A program made the translations under genes and the position numbers. DNA of 64,000 bases from Anderseniella sp. Alg231-50 (GTDB lineage Bacteria > Pseudomonadota > Alphaproteobacteria > Rhizobiales > Aestuariivirgaceae). The stretch spans positions 2,132,747 to 2,196,746 of the forward strand of contig NZ_LT703003.1 of assembly GCF_900149695.1 (NCBI RefSeq), written 5' to 3'. A model generated the notes under the pieces. That model saw only the letters and a program-made list of their open reading frames with translations, made no database searches and had not been told where the DNA came from. Numbering within the stretch: the first letter of the stretch is position 1; every line of letters starts with the position of its first letter. Of this stretch, positions 56,989 through 64,000 are shown piece after piece.

Positions 56989-59052
56989 TCACGAATAATC
57001 GACGATAGGTCTTTTTATCGAATTCCAGCTCTCTTGAAACTCGATCGATAGATAGTGGTCAATGAACACGTCTTGCAAGTCTGCCAGTTCGTCACTGTTT
57101 TCGCTCAACCGTCGAATTTGAGCCAGCCAACCGTCCTGGTCGTATGGCTCTACTATCGGCATGAGGCCTTGTACCGCCTCTGTCAAAGCCGGTGCAGTTG
57201 ACACGATGACTGGCAACCAGAAATCGAGACACTCGGAGGCGCCATTGCTGCAGTCCTCCACGAATGACGGCACGACGGCGAATAGCGCACTGCGATAGAG
57301 ATCAATCAATTCAAAATCGTTGACCGGCCCCCGGAACTCGATTCGTTCCCTCAGATAAGCGTGCGCGCCAAGATAATTGCGGAGCTCGTCAACGCCCGTC
57401 CCCCATTTTCCGACGCATACCAGCTTGGGAAGCGCGACGCCTTCGTCATGCGCTTGCTTCCAGACCCTTGCGAGCAGCAGGTGGTTCTTGCGCGGCTCGA
57501 TGGTCGAATTACAAAGTATGAACGGCTGCTTTGGCTTCATCCGCGACGCGCGACCAAGTGATTGTGCCTTTTCAAGCAGAAGCGAGGCTGGCCGGAACTG
57601 ACCAATCTGGACGTTTGGGCTGCCCGACGGATCAATCAACTCCTGAAGCATCGCCCGTGAAGTATCCGAGGGACAAAGCACCAGTGCTCCGCTCTCCCAC
57701 CGGTTCGTCCGTCGTGAGTCTATGCGTTGCTCTGACATTGAGTCGTTGACGAGTTCTGAATGACGCCATGCACTGAGATCGTTGCAAATGAATGCATAAC
57801 GTGCATTCGCTGCCATTCTATCGGGATCTTGCGAGCCGAATGGTACTATGTCGGGCATCAATAGAATGCCGTTGCTGAGATCATCAATCTCGGCGGAGAT
57901 GGATTTAATGCGCTGTTTGCTCGCGTCCAGCGCGCGTCGCTTGTGGTGATAGGCGCGAATAAATCTTCTGACGAAGAAGTAACCCGACATGATAAAACTG
58001 GCGTTCGCGATCTTGGCGGCGTACTTGCGGTCCTTGTGGTCAAAGCCAATTGCGATCGAGCAGCTTTTAATTGCCAAGCAGAGGGCCGCAATCTGCAAGG
58101 CCGGCTTGCTGGTGCTTTTGAACAGCTTTGTTGTCAACCCCGACTGCGGCCCGATGTCGAGCAGTATTTTTTCGCCAACGGTGAGATTGCGAAATGTATG
58201 AATTCTGCGGTCATAACGAACGACTTCAACGTTGGGGTCTTCAAGCGCGCGCCGTGCTACAAAGTACTGAAGGCGAGTAGCACCGTTATGTGCGTTTCCG
58301 GCGTTTTCGAGTGCGCCGGTTGTATCGATAAATAGCTGCCGCGACTTTTCTCGACGATTGGGCTCCGAAACACTGGTTGCGCCGGGACCTTTTGTGGGCC
58401 CGTCAATTCTCGTGAGCCACGGCAGCTCCGCCATTTTGTCGTATGCCGGCGTGGTCAGCTGATCGAGGGATTGAAACAGCTCCTCGTCGCAGAAACGGAA
58501 AGAGCGAATTTCACGTTCCTCACGGACGCCTATTATCGAAGAGGCGAGTTTCTTCTCGTCGCATGGCAGGTTTGGGGAAAACACATTGACGAGGGATCTT
58601 AATGTTTGCTCAGGTGAGCTGGTCAGTCTTTCGTATGACAATCTGACGAAGGTCGCGTTCGTTGCCTCCGCGCGTGACCACCGCTCCATGAATCGTAGGT
58701 ATACCTTTACTTTCCTTGTGGCAAAGTTCAGAAAACCACTTGCAGTATTATTATTTCTATTGGTGTGTCTTAAATATAACTCAAAATCTGATACGACAGA
58801 TGGTAAAAATTTCCTATATTGTATAATGTATTTTCCACCACTTATTATGGGAACGATACTCCTATAGTCATGGTTTTTACTAAAATTGATAATATTACTA
58901 CGAGAACACGGGATTGTTTTGCAGCAATTTGCAGAACTATAATAACCACAGTACTTAAACTCTCTGCCATAATATGCTCGCAAAATGCGCGCGAGCAAAT
59001 GGTGGCCACTTCGCGGCCAACTTACCCCGGTGATGTGCTCTTCTGATGCCAT
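56989..59052 (-). CDS. Sulfotransferase-glycosyltransferase (GT4) fusion protein
   Basis: 687 residues with two enzyme domains. The N-terminal part (about 1-220) is a sulfotransferase: SWPRSGHHLLARIL is a PAPS 5'-phosphosulfate loop and FVRLSYERL recalls the later binding segment. The C-terminal part (about 238-687) is a GT-B glycosyltransferase of family 4 type: QLFIDTTGALENAG opens it, EPRKNHLLLARVWK near 514 and FVEDCSNGASECLDFWLPVI near 600 are its nucleotide-sugar site. It may add and sulfate a sugar in a surface glycan. The first part is AT-rich (58690-58990) while the second is not, suggesting a joined origin. ATG at 59052 is chosen as it starts the sulfotransferase motif; an upstream in-frame ATG at 59226 is possible. 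Confidence 0.82.
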   Translation of the reverse strand: MASEEHITGVSWPRSGHHLLARILRAYYGREFKYCGYYSSANCCKTIPCSRSNIINFSKNHDYRSIVPIISGGKYIIQYRKFLPSVVSDFELYLRHTNRNNNTASGFLNFATRKVKVYLRFMERWSRAEATNATFVRLSYERLTSSPEQTLRSLVNVFSPNLPCDEKKLASSIIGVREEREIRSFRFCDEELFQSLDQLTTPAYDKMAELPWLTRIDGPTKGPGATSVSEPNRREKSRQLFIDTTGALENAGNAHNGATRLQYFVARRALEDPNVEVVRYDRRIHTFRNLTVGEKILLDIGPQSGLTTKLFKSTSKPALQIAALCLAIKSCSIAIGFDHKDRKYAAKIANASFIMSGYFFVRRFIRAYHHKRRALDASKQRIKSISAEIDDLSNGILLMPDIVPFGSQDPDRMAANARYAFICNDLSAWRHSELVNDSMSEQRIDSRRTNRWESGALVLCPSDTSRAMLQELIDPSGSPNVQIGQFRPASLLLEKAQSLGRASRMKPKQPFILCNSTIEPRKNHLLLARVWKQAHDEGVALPKLVCVGKWGTGVDELRNYLGAHAYLRERIEFRGPVNDFELIDLYRSALFAVVPSFVEDCSNGASECLDFWLPVIVSTAPALTEAVQGLMPIVEPYDQDGWLAQIRRLSENSDELADLQDVFIDHYLSIEFQESWNSIKRPIVDYS

Positions 59053-59533
59053 AAGCCAATTTGTCCGATCTAAAAACTCAATACAAGATTTGTTGCCGAT
59101 AGCGCTATAGGCTCGCCCTTCAATATAGTCTCTGCGGCAAGCCTCGCATTTTGTCGCGCGTCGTCGATTCTCCGCCGACGTCCTGGTAAGCTGCAACCGT
59201 GCCGCATGTCTGGAAGGGGTCAACATTGACGATCAGGTGCATGTTAGATTGTTCGGATCGCGACAATCACTCAAGGTCTCAAATGGGCGCCTTGTTGTTG
59301 TTGTTCGCTGCGCTGCACCGAGATGTCCGCGCAGGGTCAACTTCGGAAGTCCGTGGCACACGGAAGGCACGTCTGCTGTACCCCCGACAACGGACCCACT
59401 TGGCACTGGGGCAGAGAGTCCGAGATGTGCCAAATGCTGCCGTCAGTTGCTCCTGGTTGTCCCGCAATGTGTCACAAGCTATGCTAACCTAACAGAGTAC
59501 TGAATTCATCATCAGCGCAGGCCGATATCAGAG
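59053..59533. other. Gap with no supported gene
   Basis: About 480 bases. Several frames are open for 60-97 codons, but none has a ribosome site or family resemblance; part may be the promoter of the fusion gene. Possibly remnant sequence. Confidence 0.45.
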
Positions 59534-59704
59534 ATGGACGAACTGCCCCAGCCACTAGCCCACCCGTTCGATGTTGTCGCGGTACCCGACTTTAGCGGCC
59601 CAGCTACGCGCAGCTTCGAAGTCCAAGTGCATTTTTTCTCGCATCATGGTTGGAGTTTGGCGGCAGATCGCAACTGGCTGGGGTCTTGGAATCGCGCCGA
59701 ATGA
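59534..59704 (+). pseudogene. Remnant of a GT-A-type transferase, frameshifted
   Basis: A 56-codon frame begins AHPFDVVAVPDFSGPATRSF, closely matching the intact gene at 60755 (AHPFDVVVVPDFIGPFARSF). A one-base deletion near 59630-59636 shifts the frame; in the other frame the match goes on as FLASWLEFGG. The rest of the gene is gone. Its stop (TGA) overlaps the methyltransferase start in ATGA, so the remnant may now act as a coupled leader. Confidence 0.75.
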
Positions 59705-60570
59705 GTCGTCTTTCCAAATTGCTCCGCAATTTCGGATTGCTGTCCGATCCAAGGCCACCGTGGTCGACGGCTGGTCGTCACATTTTCGCTCCACCGTTAT
59801 CGGTGGACGTCGACGTCGACGAAGCCGTGATGTCTGCGCTCTTCGATCGTGTCGCCTCGGTGTGGAGCGAACTCGGCGCTAGCGAGCCCTATTGGTCGGT
59901 GCTGACAAACAGCATCTATCGAAGGGAAAAGATCGACCAGACCAAGGATTCCTTCTTCAAGACGGCCCATTGGGATGTCGATCTAATCGAAGCGTGTCTC
60001 GCCCGGGCTGGATTGGCCGAGGCGGCGGGGGATTCCTGTCTCGAACTCGGCTGTGGTGTCGGGCGGGTGACGTCGCAGCTCGCCAACATGTTTGACCGCG
60101 TCGTTGCGGTCGATGTCTCCGCACCGCACCTCCGCCTTGCCGCCAAACGGATCGCAATGCTCGGGCAATCAAATGTTGAATTTGTTCATCTTAAGAAGGT
60201 GGAGGATATTCAGGGTCTTTCGGTACACGATTTTTTCTATTCACGGCTCACTTTACAGCACAACCCGCCGCCGGTCATGGCGCATGTGTTGAACGTCTCG
60301 CTCAGCCGACTATCTCCGGGCGGACTATGCCTCTTCCAACTTCCGACTTATAATGAATCTTACCAGTTCGACGTCCACGCCTATTTGGCGAGTCCGCAAA
60401 CCGGCATGGAAATGCATGTGCTGCCCCAACCCAATGTTCATGCCATCCTCCGCCGCAACGCAATCGAATTGATCGAGATGATGGAAGGACCAACAAGAAC
60501 ATCAATCCGGAACTACATGACATTCTTCGGCCGGAAGTCACCGAATTCCGGCTCAGATCAAAATCCGTAG
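59701..60570 (+). CDS. Class I SAM-dependent methyltransferase
   Basis: 289 residues. Seen: SAM motif I LELGCGVGRVTSQLANMF near residue 116, VVAVDVSAPHLRLAAKRI, and later LSRLSPGGLCLFQLPTY. The ATG chosen gives MSRLSKLLRNFGLL; a longer frame to the left runs into the pseudogene remnant. Substrate unknown; the setting suggests a sugar or glycan. Confidence 0.83.
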   Translation: MSRLSKLLRNFGLLSDPRPPWSTAGRHIFAPPLSVDVDVDEAVMSALFDRVASVWSELGASEPYWSVLTNSIYRREKIDQTKDSFFKTAHWDVDLIEACLARAGLAEAAGDSCLELGCGVGRVTSQLANMFDRVVAVDVSAPHLRLAAKRIAMLGQSNVEFVHLKKVEDIQGLSVHDFFYSRLTLQHNPPPVMAHVLNVSLSRLSPGGLCLFQLPTYNESYQFDVHAYLASPQTGMEMHVLPQPNVHAILRRNAIELIEMMEGPTRTSIRNYMTFFGRKSPNSGSDQNP

Positions 60571-60638
60571 AAGACGACGGTTGGCAGAGGACAAATTTTC
60601 CCGGTGGCGGTGATGTAGGTGCTGAGAAATTACTCACC

Positions 60639-60745
60639 CTAACGACCGCGCACGGTGGCGTTGCCCCCTTTTTTCAGAACGAATTGATAGACCGCTTCGT
60701 CTTCCTGGGTATGCTAACCGAAAAGTTCAGAGATCTCACCTTCAG
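60639..60745 (-). pseudogene. Remnant of a sulfotransferase tail
   Basis: On the minus strand the translation reads EISELFG, a stop, then HTQEDEAVYQFVLK, matching EIIKEITQEDEVIYQRVRK near the end of the sulfotransferase at 62.9-63.7 kb. An in-frame stop and the lack of any upstream part show it is dead. Confidence 0.62.
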
Positions 60746-60754
60746 GAGCAGCCT

Positions 60755-61801
60755 ATGTCTATCGTCGAAGATTCGACGGATCCGGCCCACCCATTCGATG
60801 TGGTCGTCGTACCCGACTTCATTGGCCCGTTCGCGCGCAGTTTCGAAATCCAGACCCTCTTTTTTCTGGCTTCATGGTTGGAATTTGGCGGCGGCTCGCG
60901 AGAGTTGCCGCTACATATCGCCGGCATTGGCGAGGCTCCGAAGAGTGTGCGGACTCTCGCCGCGCGATGCGGTGCTGAGATTACGGAACACGCCCCTCTG
61001 CTGTTTGGCGGGTTCGCCAACAAGCTGCGCGGGTTCGAGGCACGCCCGAAAACGGATCACATCCTGCTCGTGGATTCAGACGTGCTGGTGCTCTCTGAGA
61101 TCCATTTGCTTCCCTCTGCAATCGGTGAAAACACCATCTCCGCTGCCGCGACGAACGGGCCTTGCCCGCTCCGGGGGAAGCCCTGGCGCGAGATCCACCA
61201 GGCGCTGGGGCTGCCGTACCCCGAACACCAGAGTATTCCGTTGAATGTGGAACTCGATACCTTCCAGCGCGCTCGCTACCGCCGTGAGGACCGCTTCCCG
61301 CCCTACTACAATGGAGGGATCGTCTATTCGCCGTGGGCCGCGGGCTTGGGCAACCTCTGGCGAGAGCATCTGGAACGGATCCGGAACCTACCGCCGCATG
61401 TTACAGGTGCCGACAATATTATCAGTAACCAACCGTCGCTCGCGACCGCCATTCACACCCTACAACTCCAAGGCTATCGGTTTCAACTGCTGCCGGACGC
61501 CTACAATGTTCGTTGGCAACATATTTCAGCCGGGGCCGTGACGTCACGACAGACCAAGCTGCTCCACGCGGTTGGTTTTGCGCGGAAGATTTCAAGCGCC
61601 TATGAGAACCGAGCGGAGCGTGAGGTGGAGACTTATCTGGTCGAAACTCTCAAACTGACGAAGAGACTTCGGTCGCACCGGGGGCCGCTGACAAGGCTTG
61701 CGCACCGACGCACAAGGAAACCTCAGCTCGAGGACTGCCACCAGGTGTATGAGATGATGAGGCTGCTTTACGAGAAGCATGTGCAGCACCTGTGCCCATA
61801 A
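60755..61801 (+). CDS. GT-A-fold glycosyltransferase-like protein
   Basis: 348 residues. Seen: HPFDVVVVPDFIGPFARSFE at the start, and LVDSDVLVLSEI with the DxD metal motif near residue 108, followed by RFPPYYNGGIVYSPWAAGLG and GADNIISNQPSLA, like GT8-type or nucleotide-sugar transferases. Acceptor unknown. A broken copy of its first 40 residues lies 1.2 kb upstream, so it belongs to a duplicated cassette. Confidence 0.75.
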   Translation: MSIVEDSTDPAHPFDVVVVPDFIGPFARSFEIQTLFFLASWLEFGGGSRELPLHIAGIGEAPKSVRTLAARCGAEITEHAPLLFGGFANKLRGFEARPKTDHILLVDSDVLVLSEIHLLPSAIGENTISAAATNGPCPLRGKPWREIHQALGLPYPEHQSIPLNVELDTFQRARYRREDRFPPYYNGGIVYSPWAAGLGNLWREHLERIRNLPPHVTGADNIISNQPSLATAIHTLQLQGYRFQLLPDAYNVRWQHISAGAVTSRQTKLLHAVGFARKISSAYENRAEREVETYLVETLKLTKRLRSHRGPLTRLAHRRTRKPQLEDCHQVYEMMRLLYEKHVQHLCP

Positions 61802-61999
61802 GACAATTATTGTCATAATGGCGCTAGCGTAAACAAACTGCACTGCAGTAATCGTAATATCTCCGAAAGTATGAGATGATCTCTCTGTTGCAACCGGTCG
61901 GTCGGCTTTGTTCGTCGCTCACCAATGGTCGCGTGGGCTCAAATCTCGGCTTGCCGGAGGTCGTCAGGTATTAGACACACCGTGAAATCGGCTAGAGAG
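61802..61999. other. Gap, possible promoter region
   Basis: Begins with a palindromic ACAATTATTGT just after the preceding stop; no gene seen. Confidence 0.4.
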
Positions 62000-62797
62000 A
62001 TGGAGCGCCGTTTGCATCGCCTGCTTGGCTGGCTCAAATTCCCTTCGAATGCTGCGACAGCGCGGCCTGCCGGCGCGCTACCACCGGAACGGCTCCGCAG
62101 GAGAGTGGCCGGGAACCCGGACGCCAACTGGTTTGATCAATCTGGTCGGCAGTCGGTCGACGACTATCGCCGGGCTCTCGGGCGAATCGGACGACGTTTC
62201 GAGGATTTCGAGCGTGTGCTGGACTTCGGTTGCGGCTGCGGTCGCGTGTTGCGCTGGCTCAACGATCTGCCCGCCACGACGTCAGTGCACGGATGTGACA
62301 TCGATCCCGAGGCCACGGAGTGGCTCCGATCAGAATTACCTCAATTCGCGATACTCAGTAACGAGCCCCTCCCGGGCCTCGACTACCCATCCACGCATTT
62401 CGATCTTGTGCTCTGTCACAGCGTGTTCACGCACCTAGATGAGACCTACCAGGATGCCTGGCTCCAGGAGTTGAGCCGCGTCACTGCCGACGACGCGATA
62501 CTTTTGATCAGTTTTATGGGAGAGCACGTCTTCGCGAGGCGTATGCAGAAAGAAGCCAATCGAGGGGCGGATCCGAAACTCCTGCGAGCGCGACGAGACA
62601 AACACGGCCTTCTGTTCTTACCTGATGAAGACGTTGGGCTTCCCGATTTTTACCAATCGGCGTATCACGCGACGTGGTATATCTTCCAACATTGGAGCCG
62701 GTACTTCGACGTCCTGGCTCACGTCGAGCGCGGAGCACTCAACTACCAGGACCTCCTGCTGCTGAAGCGGCCACGCCGGACGAAGCAATCTGATTAA
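62000..62797 (+). CDS. Class I SAM-dependent methyltransferase
   Basis: 265 residues from the ATG chosen. Seen: VLDFGCGCGRVLRWLNDL (SAM motif I), GCDIDPEATEWLRSEL, then FDLVLCHSVFTHLDETYQDAWL, typical of glycan and lipid methyltransferases. An ATG 75 bases upstream extends the frame, without better support. It shares only general fold features with the other methyltransferase gene of the island. Confidence 0.84.
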   Translation: MERRLHRLLGWLKFPSNAATARPAGALPPERLRRRVAGNPDANWFDQSGRQSVDDYRRALGRIGRRFEDFERVLDFGCGCGRVLRWLNDLPATTSVHGCDIDPEATEWLRSELPQFAILSNEPLPGLDYPSTHFDLVLCHSVFTHLDETYQDAWLQELSRVTADDAILLISFMGEHVFARRMQKEANRGADPKLLRARRDKHGLLFLPDEDVGLPDFYQSAYHATWYIFQHWSRYFDVLAHVERGALNYQDLLLLKRPRRTKQSD

Positions 62798-62922
62798 AGA
62801 GCGCTGGAGCCAGATAGGCATAAAAGCAGATTTCTTCGGAGTATGCGGGTTGGAATTCCAATCAATCTTCCGGGTTCTCATGCGACCAGATGGCCGCGCC
62901 GGCCTGAGGCCCACCTTGCCAG

Positions 62923-63690
62923 TCAGCTGCCAACGGATCGTGGTGGATCTGCACCGGGATGCACGGTGCAGATTAACCGTTCCTTGCGAACGCGTTGATA
63001 GATCACTTCATCCTCCTGGGTAATCTCCTTGATGATCTCGGCGACCCTTGGCGTGTAGTGTTTCTCGAAGTAATTGGGGCCCTGCACGTTCCTGCGTGGC
63101 AAGCCCCGCCGCGGAATGTTAAGTGTCGAGGCAACGCAATCAATGAATTGGGGTAGGTAATCGAAGCAACCGAGAATAAATGGGTTCTCTTCAATGACTT
63201 TCAAAGCATCGACGGCATTGGTGCTGCCGGTCGCAAAGCGACATTGAATGTTGGTGGATTCCCGCAGAAATGCGGTATCTCTGCTCAGCGCGTCTTCCAG
63301 AGTGCCACCTGTGTGCTGCCCATGTTGTGGCCGGCGAGAAACATATTCGAAATGGGACACCACTTGCTCAACCGGCCGGCGGAAAACAGCTGAAAAAATC
63401 TTTGGACCTGGCAGCGCGCGGATGGACTGGTTCGTGAATGCTTTATGACCGCCGATGACGGCGAATCGGCGGAAGTACTCCACGCCACGCTCGGCCATGA
63501 TGACATCTAAGTCGCGATTTTTCCCTTTGTTTTGCCAGAATACGCGTCTGCGTCCCAGCCTTTTGTCCAGCCAGTGGTGCATGGAGGTACCGGCCGTCTT
63601 CGGGACGTGAAGATGCACCAGGGTCGCAGAGCCGATCGGTGGATCTCCCAATATATCGCGGCGCCAGACGTCGCCGAGAGTGGCAATCAT
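62923..63690 (-). CDS. Sulfotransferase family protein
   Basis: 255 residues from the ATG chosen (a TTG 21 bases upstream is also in frame). Seen: PAPS-binding LVHLHVPKTAGTSMHHWL near residue 30 and the 3'-phosphate-binding FSAVFRRPVEQVVSHFEYV near 105. It is of the sulfotransferase-2 type, different from the fusion's N-domain. Probably sulfates a surface sugar. Confidence 0.86.
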   Translation of the reverse strand: MIATLGDVWRRDILGDPPIGSATLVHLHVPKTAGTSMHHWLDKRLGRRRVFWQNKGKNRDLDVIMAERGVEYFRRFAVIGGHKAFTNQSIRALPGPKIFSAVFRRPVEQVVSHFEYVSRRPQHGQHTGGTLEDALSRDTAFLRESTNIQCRFATGSTNAVDALKVIEENPFILGCFDYLPQFIDCVASTLNIPRRGLPRRNVQGPNYFEKHYTPRVAEIIKEITQEDEVIYQRVRKERLICTVHPGADPPRSVGS

Positions 63691-63803
63691 ACTGGGAAAA
63701 TATCTCGTCAAGGGTAATAATCTCTATAGTAGATCGTGCGTCCCGCCTCCAACGGTCAGGAATACTCAGTGATCGCTGCAAGGATCGTATTGTAGCTCTC
63801 ATA

Positions 63804-64000
63804 CTATACAGTCGGCCGATGGATTCGGACAATAGACCGTTGTATATCCGCCAGGTCGGTCTTGTTTTCTGTCAACTGGAGAATGCGAGCCAACCAACCG
63901 TCCCGGTCGTTGGGATCAATCATCGGCATGAGGCCCTGTGCCGCCTCTATCAAAGCTGGATGCGTTGAAACGATAACCGGGAGCGAAAAGTCGAGACAGG
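63804..64000 (-). CDS. Partial GT4 glycosyltransferase, C-terminal end only
   Basis: Runs off the right edge. The visible 64 residues begin CLDFSLPVIVSTHPALIEAA and continue QGLMPMIDPNDRDGWLARIL, closely matching the end of the fusion protein's GT4 domain (CLDFWLPVIVSTAPALTEAV). So a second, related glycosyltransferase gene lies beyond the window, with a shorter C-terminus. Confidence 0.78.
   Translation of the reverse strand, partial: CLDFSLPVIVSTHPALIEAAQGLMPMIDPNDRDGWLARILQLTENKTDLADIQRSIVRIHRPTV

Noticed and set aside
59199..59503. Overlapping open frames in the gap left of the transferase remnant
   Set aside because: Several frames on both strands are open at once with no start signal or similarity, so none can be favoured.
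55838..64000. Integrase-type island with a duplicated tRNA end as attachment site
   Set aside because: No integrase gene and no second copy of the tRNA 3' end found in the window; only the IS6 element marks the border.

Overview
The window looks like chromosomal DNA from an alphaproteobacterium, most probably of the Hyphomicrobiales (Rhizobiales). It is GC-rich over most of its length. It carries family members and gene orders common in that group: trxB next to a LysR regulator, carA divergent from yqeY-dnaG-rpoD, a DUF992 protein, a BP26-like SIMPL protein, an RHH_4 protein, a DUF6455 protein and a DUF3422 protein. This placement is inferred from remembered families; no 16S gene is present.

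Layout. 1-13.2 kb: an SDR oxidoreductase; a Bcr/CflA exporter with a thioesterase; a tightly packed unit of DMT transporter, DhlA-like haloalkane dehalogenase, RNA methyltransferase and second DMT transporter; an L,D-transpeptidase; a TPR protein; an M48 lipoprotein; small exported proteins; a SAF-domain oxidoreductase; and an FAD monooxygenase. 13.3-23.8 kb: aspartate aminotransferase, DUF992, MsrP, LysR-TrxB, GreA, CarB and an unassigned protein. 24-32.2 kb: a delta-class carbonic anhydrase, a second L,D-transpeptidase, small secreted proteins, ModABC molybdate uptake, an arginase-family protein and CarA. 32.5-38.7 kb: YqeY, DUF1287, DnaG and RpoD, with a 731-base structured gap before dnaG. 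38.9-47.5 kb: paired cysteine-rich basic secreted proteins, an ArsR-DUF899-TfoX operon, an AraC regulator divergent from two cytochrome P460 genes, then NTF2-like, GNAT, nitrilase-family and an SbtA-SbtB-beta carbonic anhydrase set. 47.7-55.7 kb: an RHH protein; a VOC, Tat subunit and GMC dehydrogenase group; a SIMPL protein; and an anaerobic haem group (HemN, HemG-like flavodoxin, DUF6455) with two perfect FNR/FixK boxes.

At 55.8-56.8 kb a CAU-anticodon tRNA and an IS6-family element mark a sharp change. From about 57 kb to the right edge lies an accessory island with AT-rich patches and genes of surface-glycan type: a sulfotransferase-glycosyltransferase fusion, a GT-A-type transferase, two methyltransferases, a separate sulfotransferase, the tail of another glycosyltransferase at the edge, and two decayed gene remnants. 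The repeated and decaying copies suggest an island that is duplicating and losing cassettes.

The points most worth following are the sulfotransferase-glycosyltransferase fusion and its island, the two inorganic-carbon loci (SbtAB-CA and delta-CA), the FNR-boxed haem group, the candidate structured RNA before dnaG, the arginase-family protein with Asp for a metal-ligand His, and the divergent AraC/double-P460 locus.
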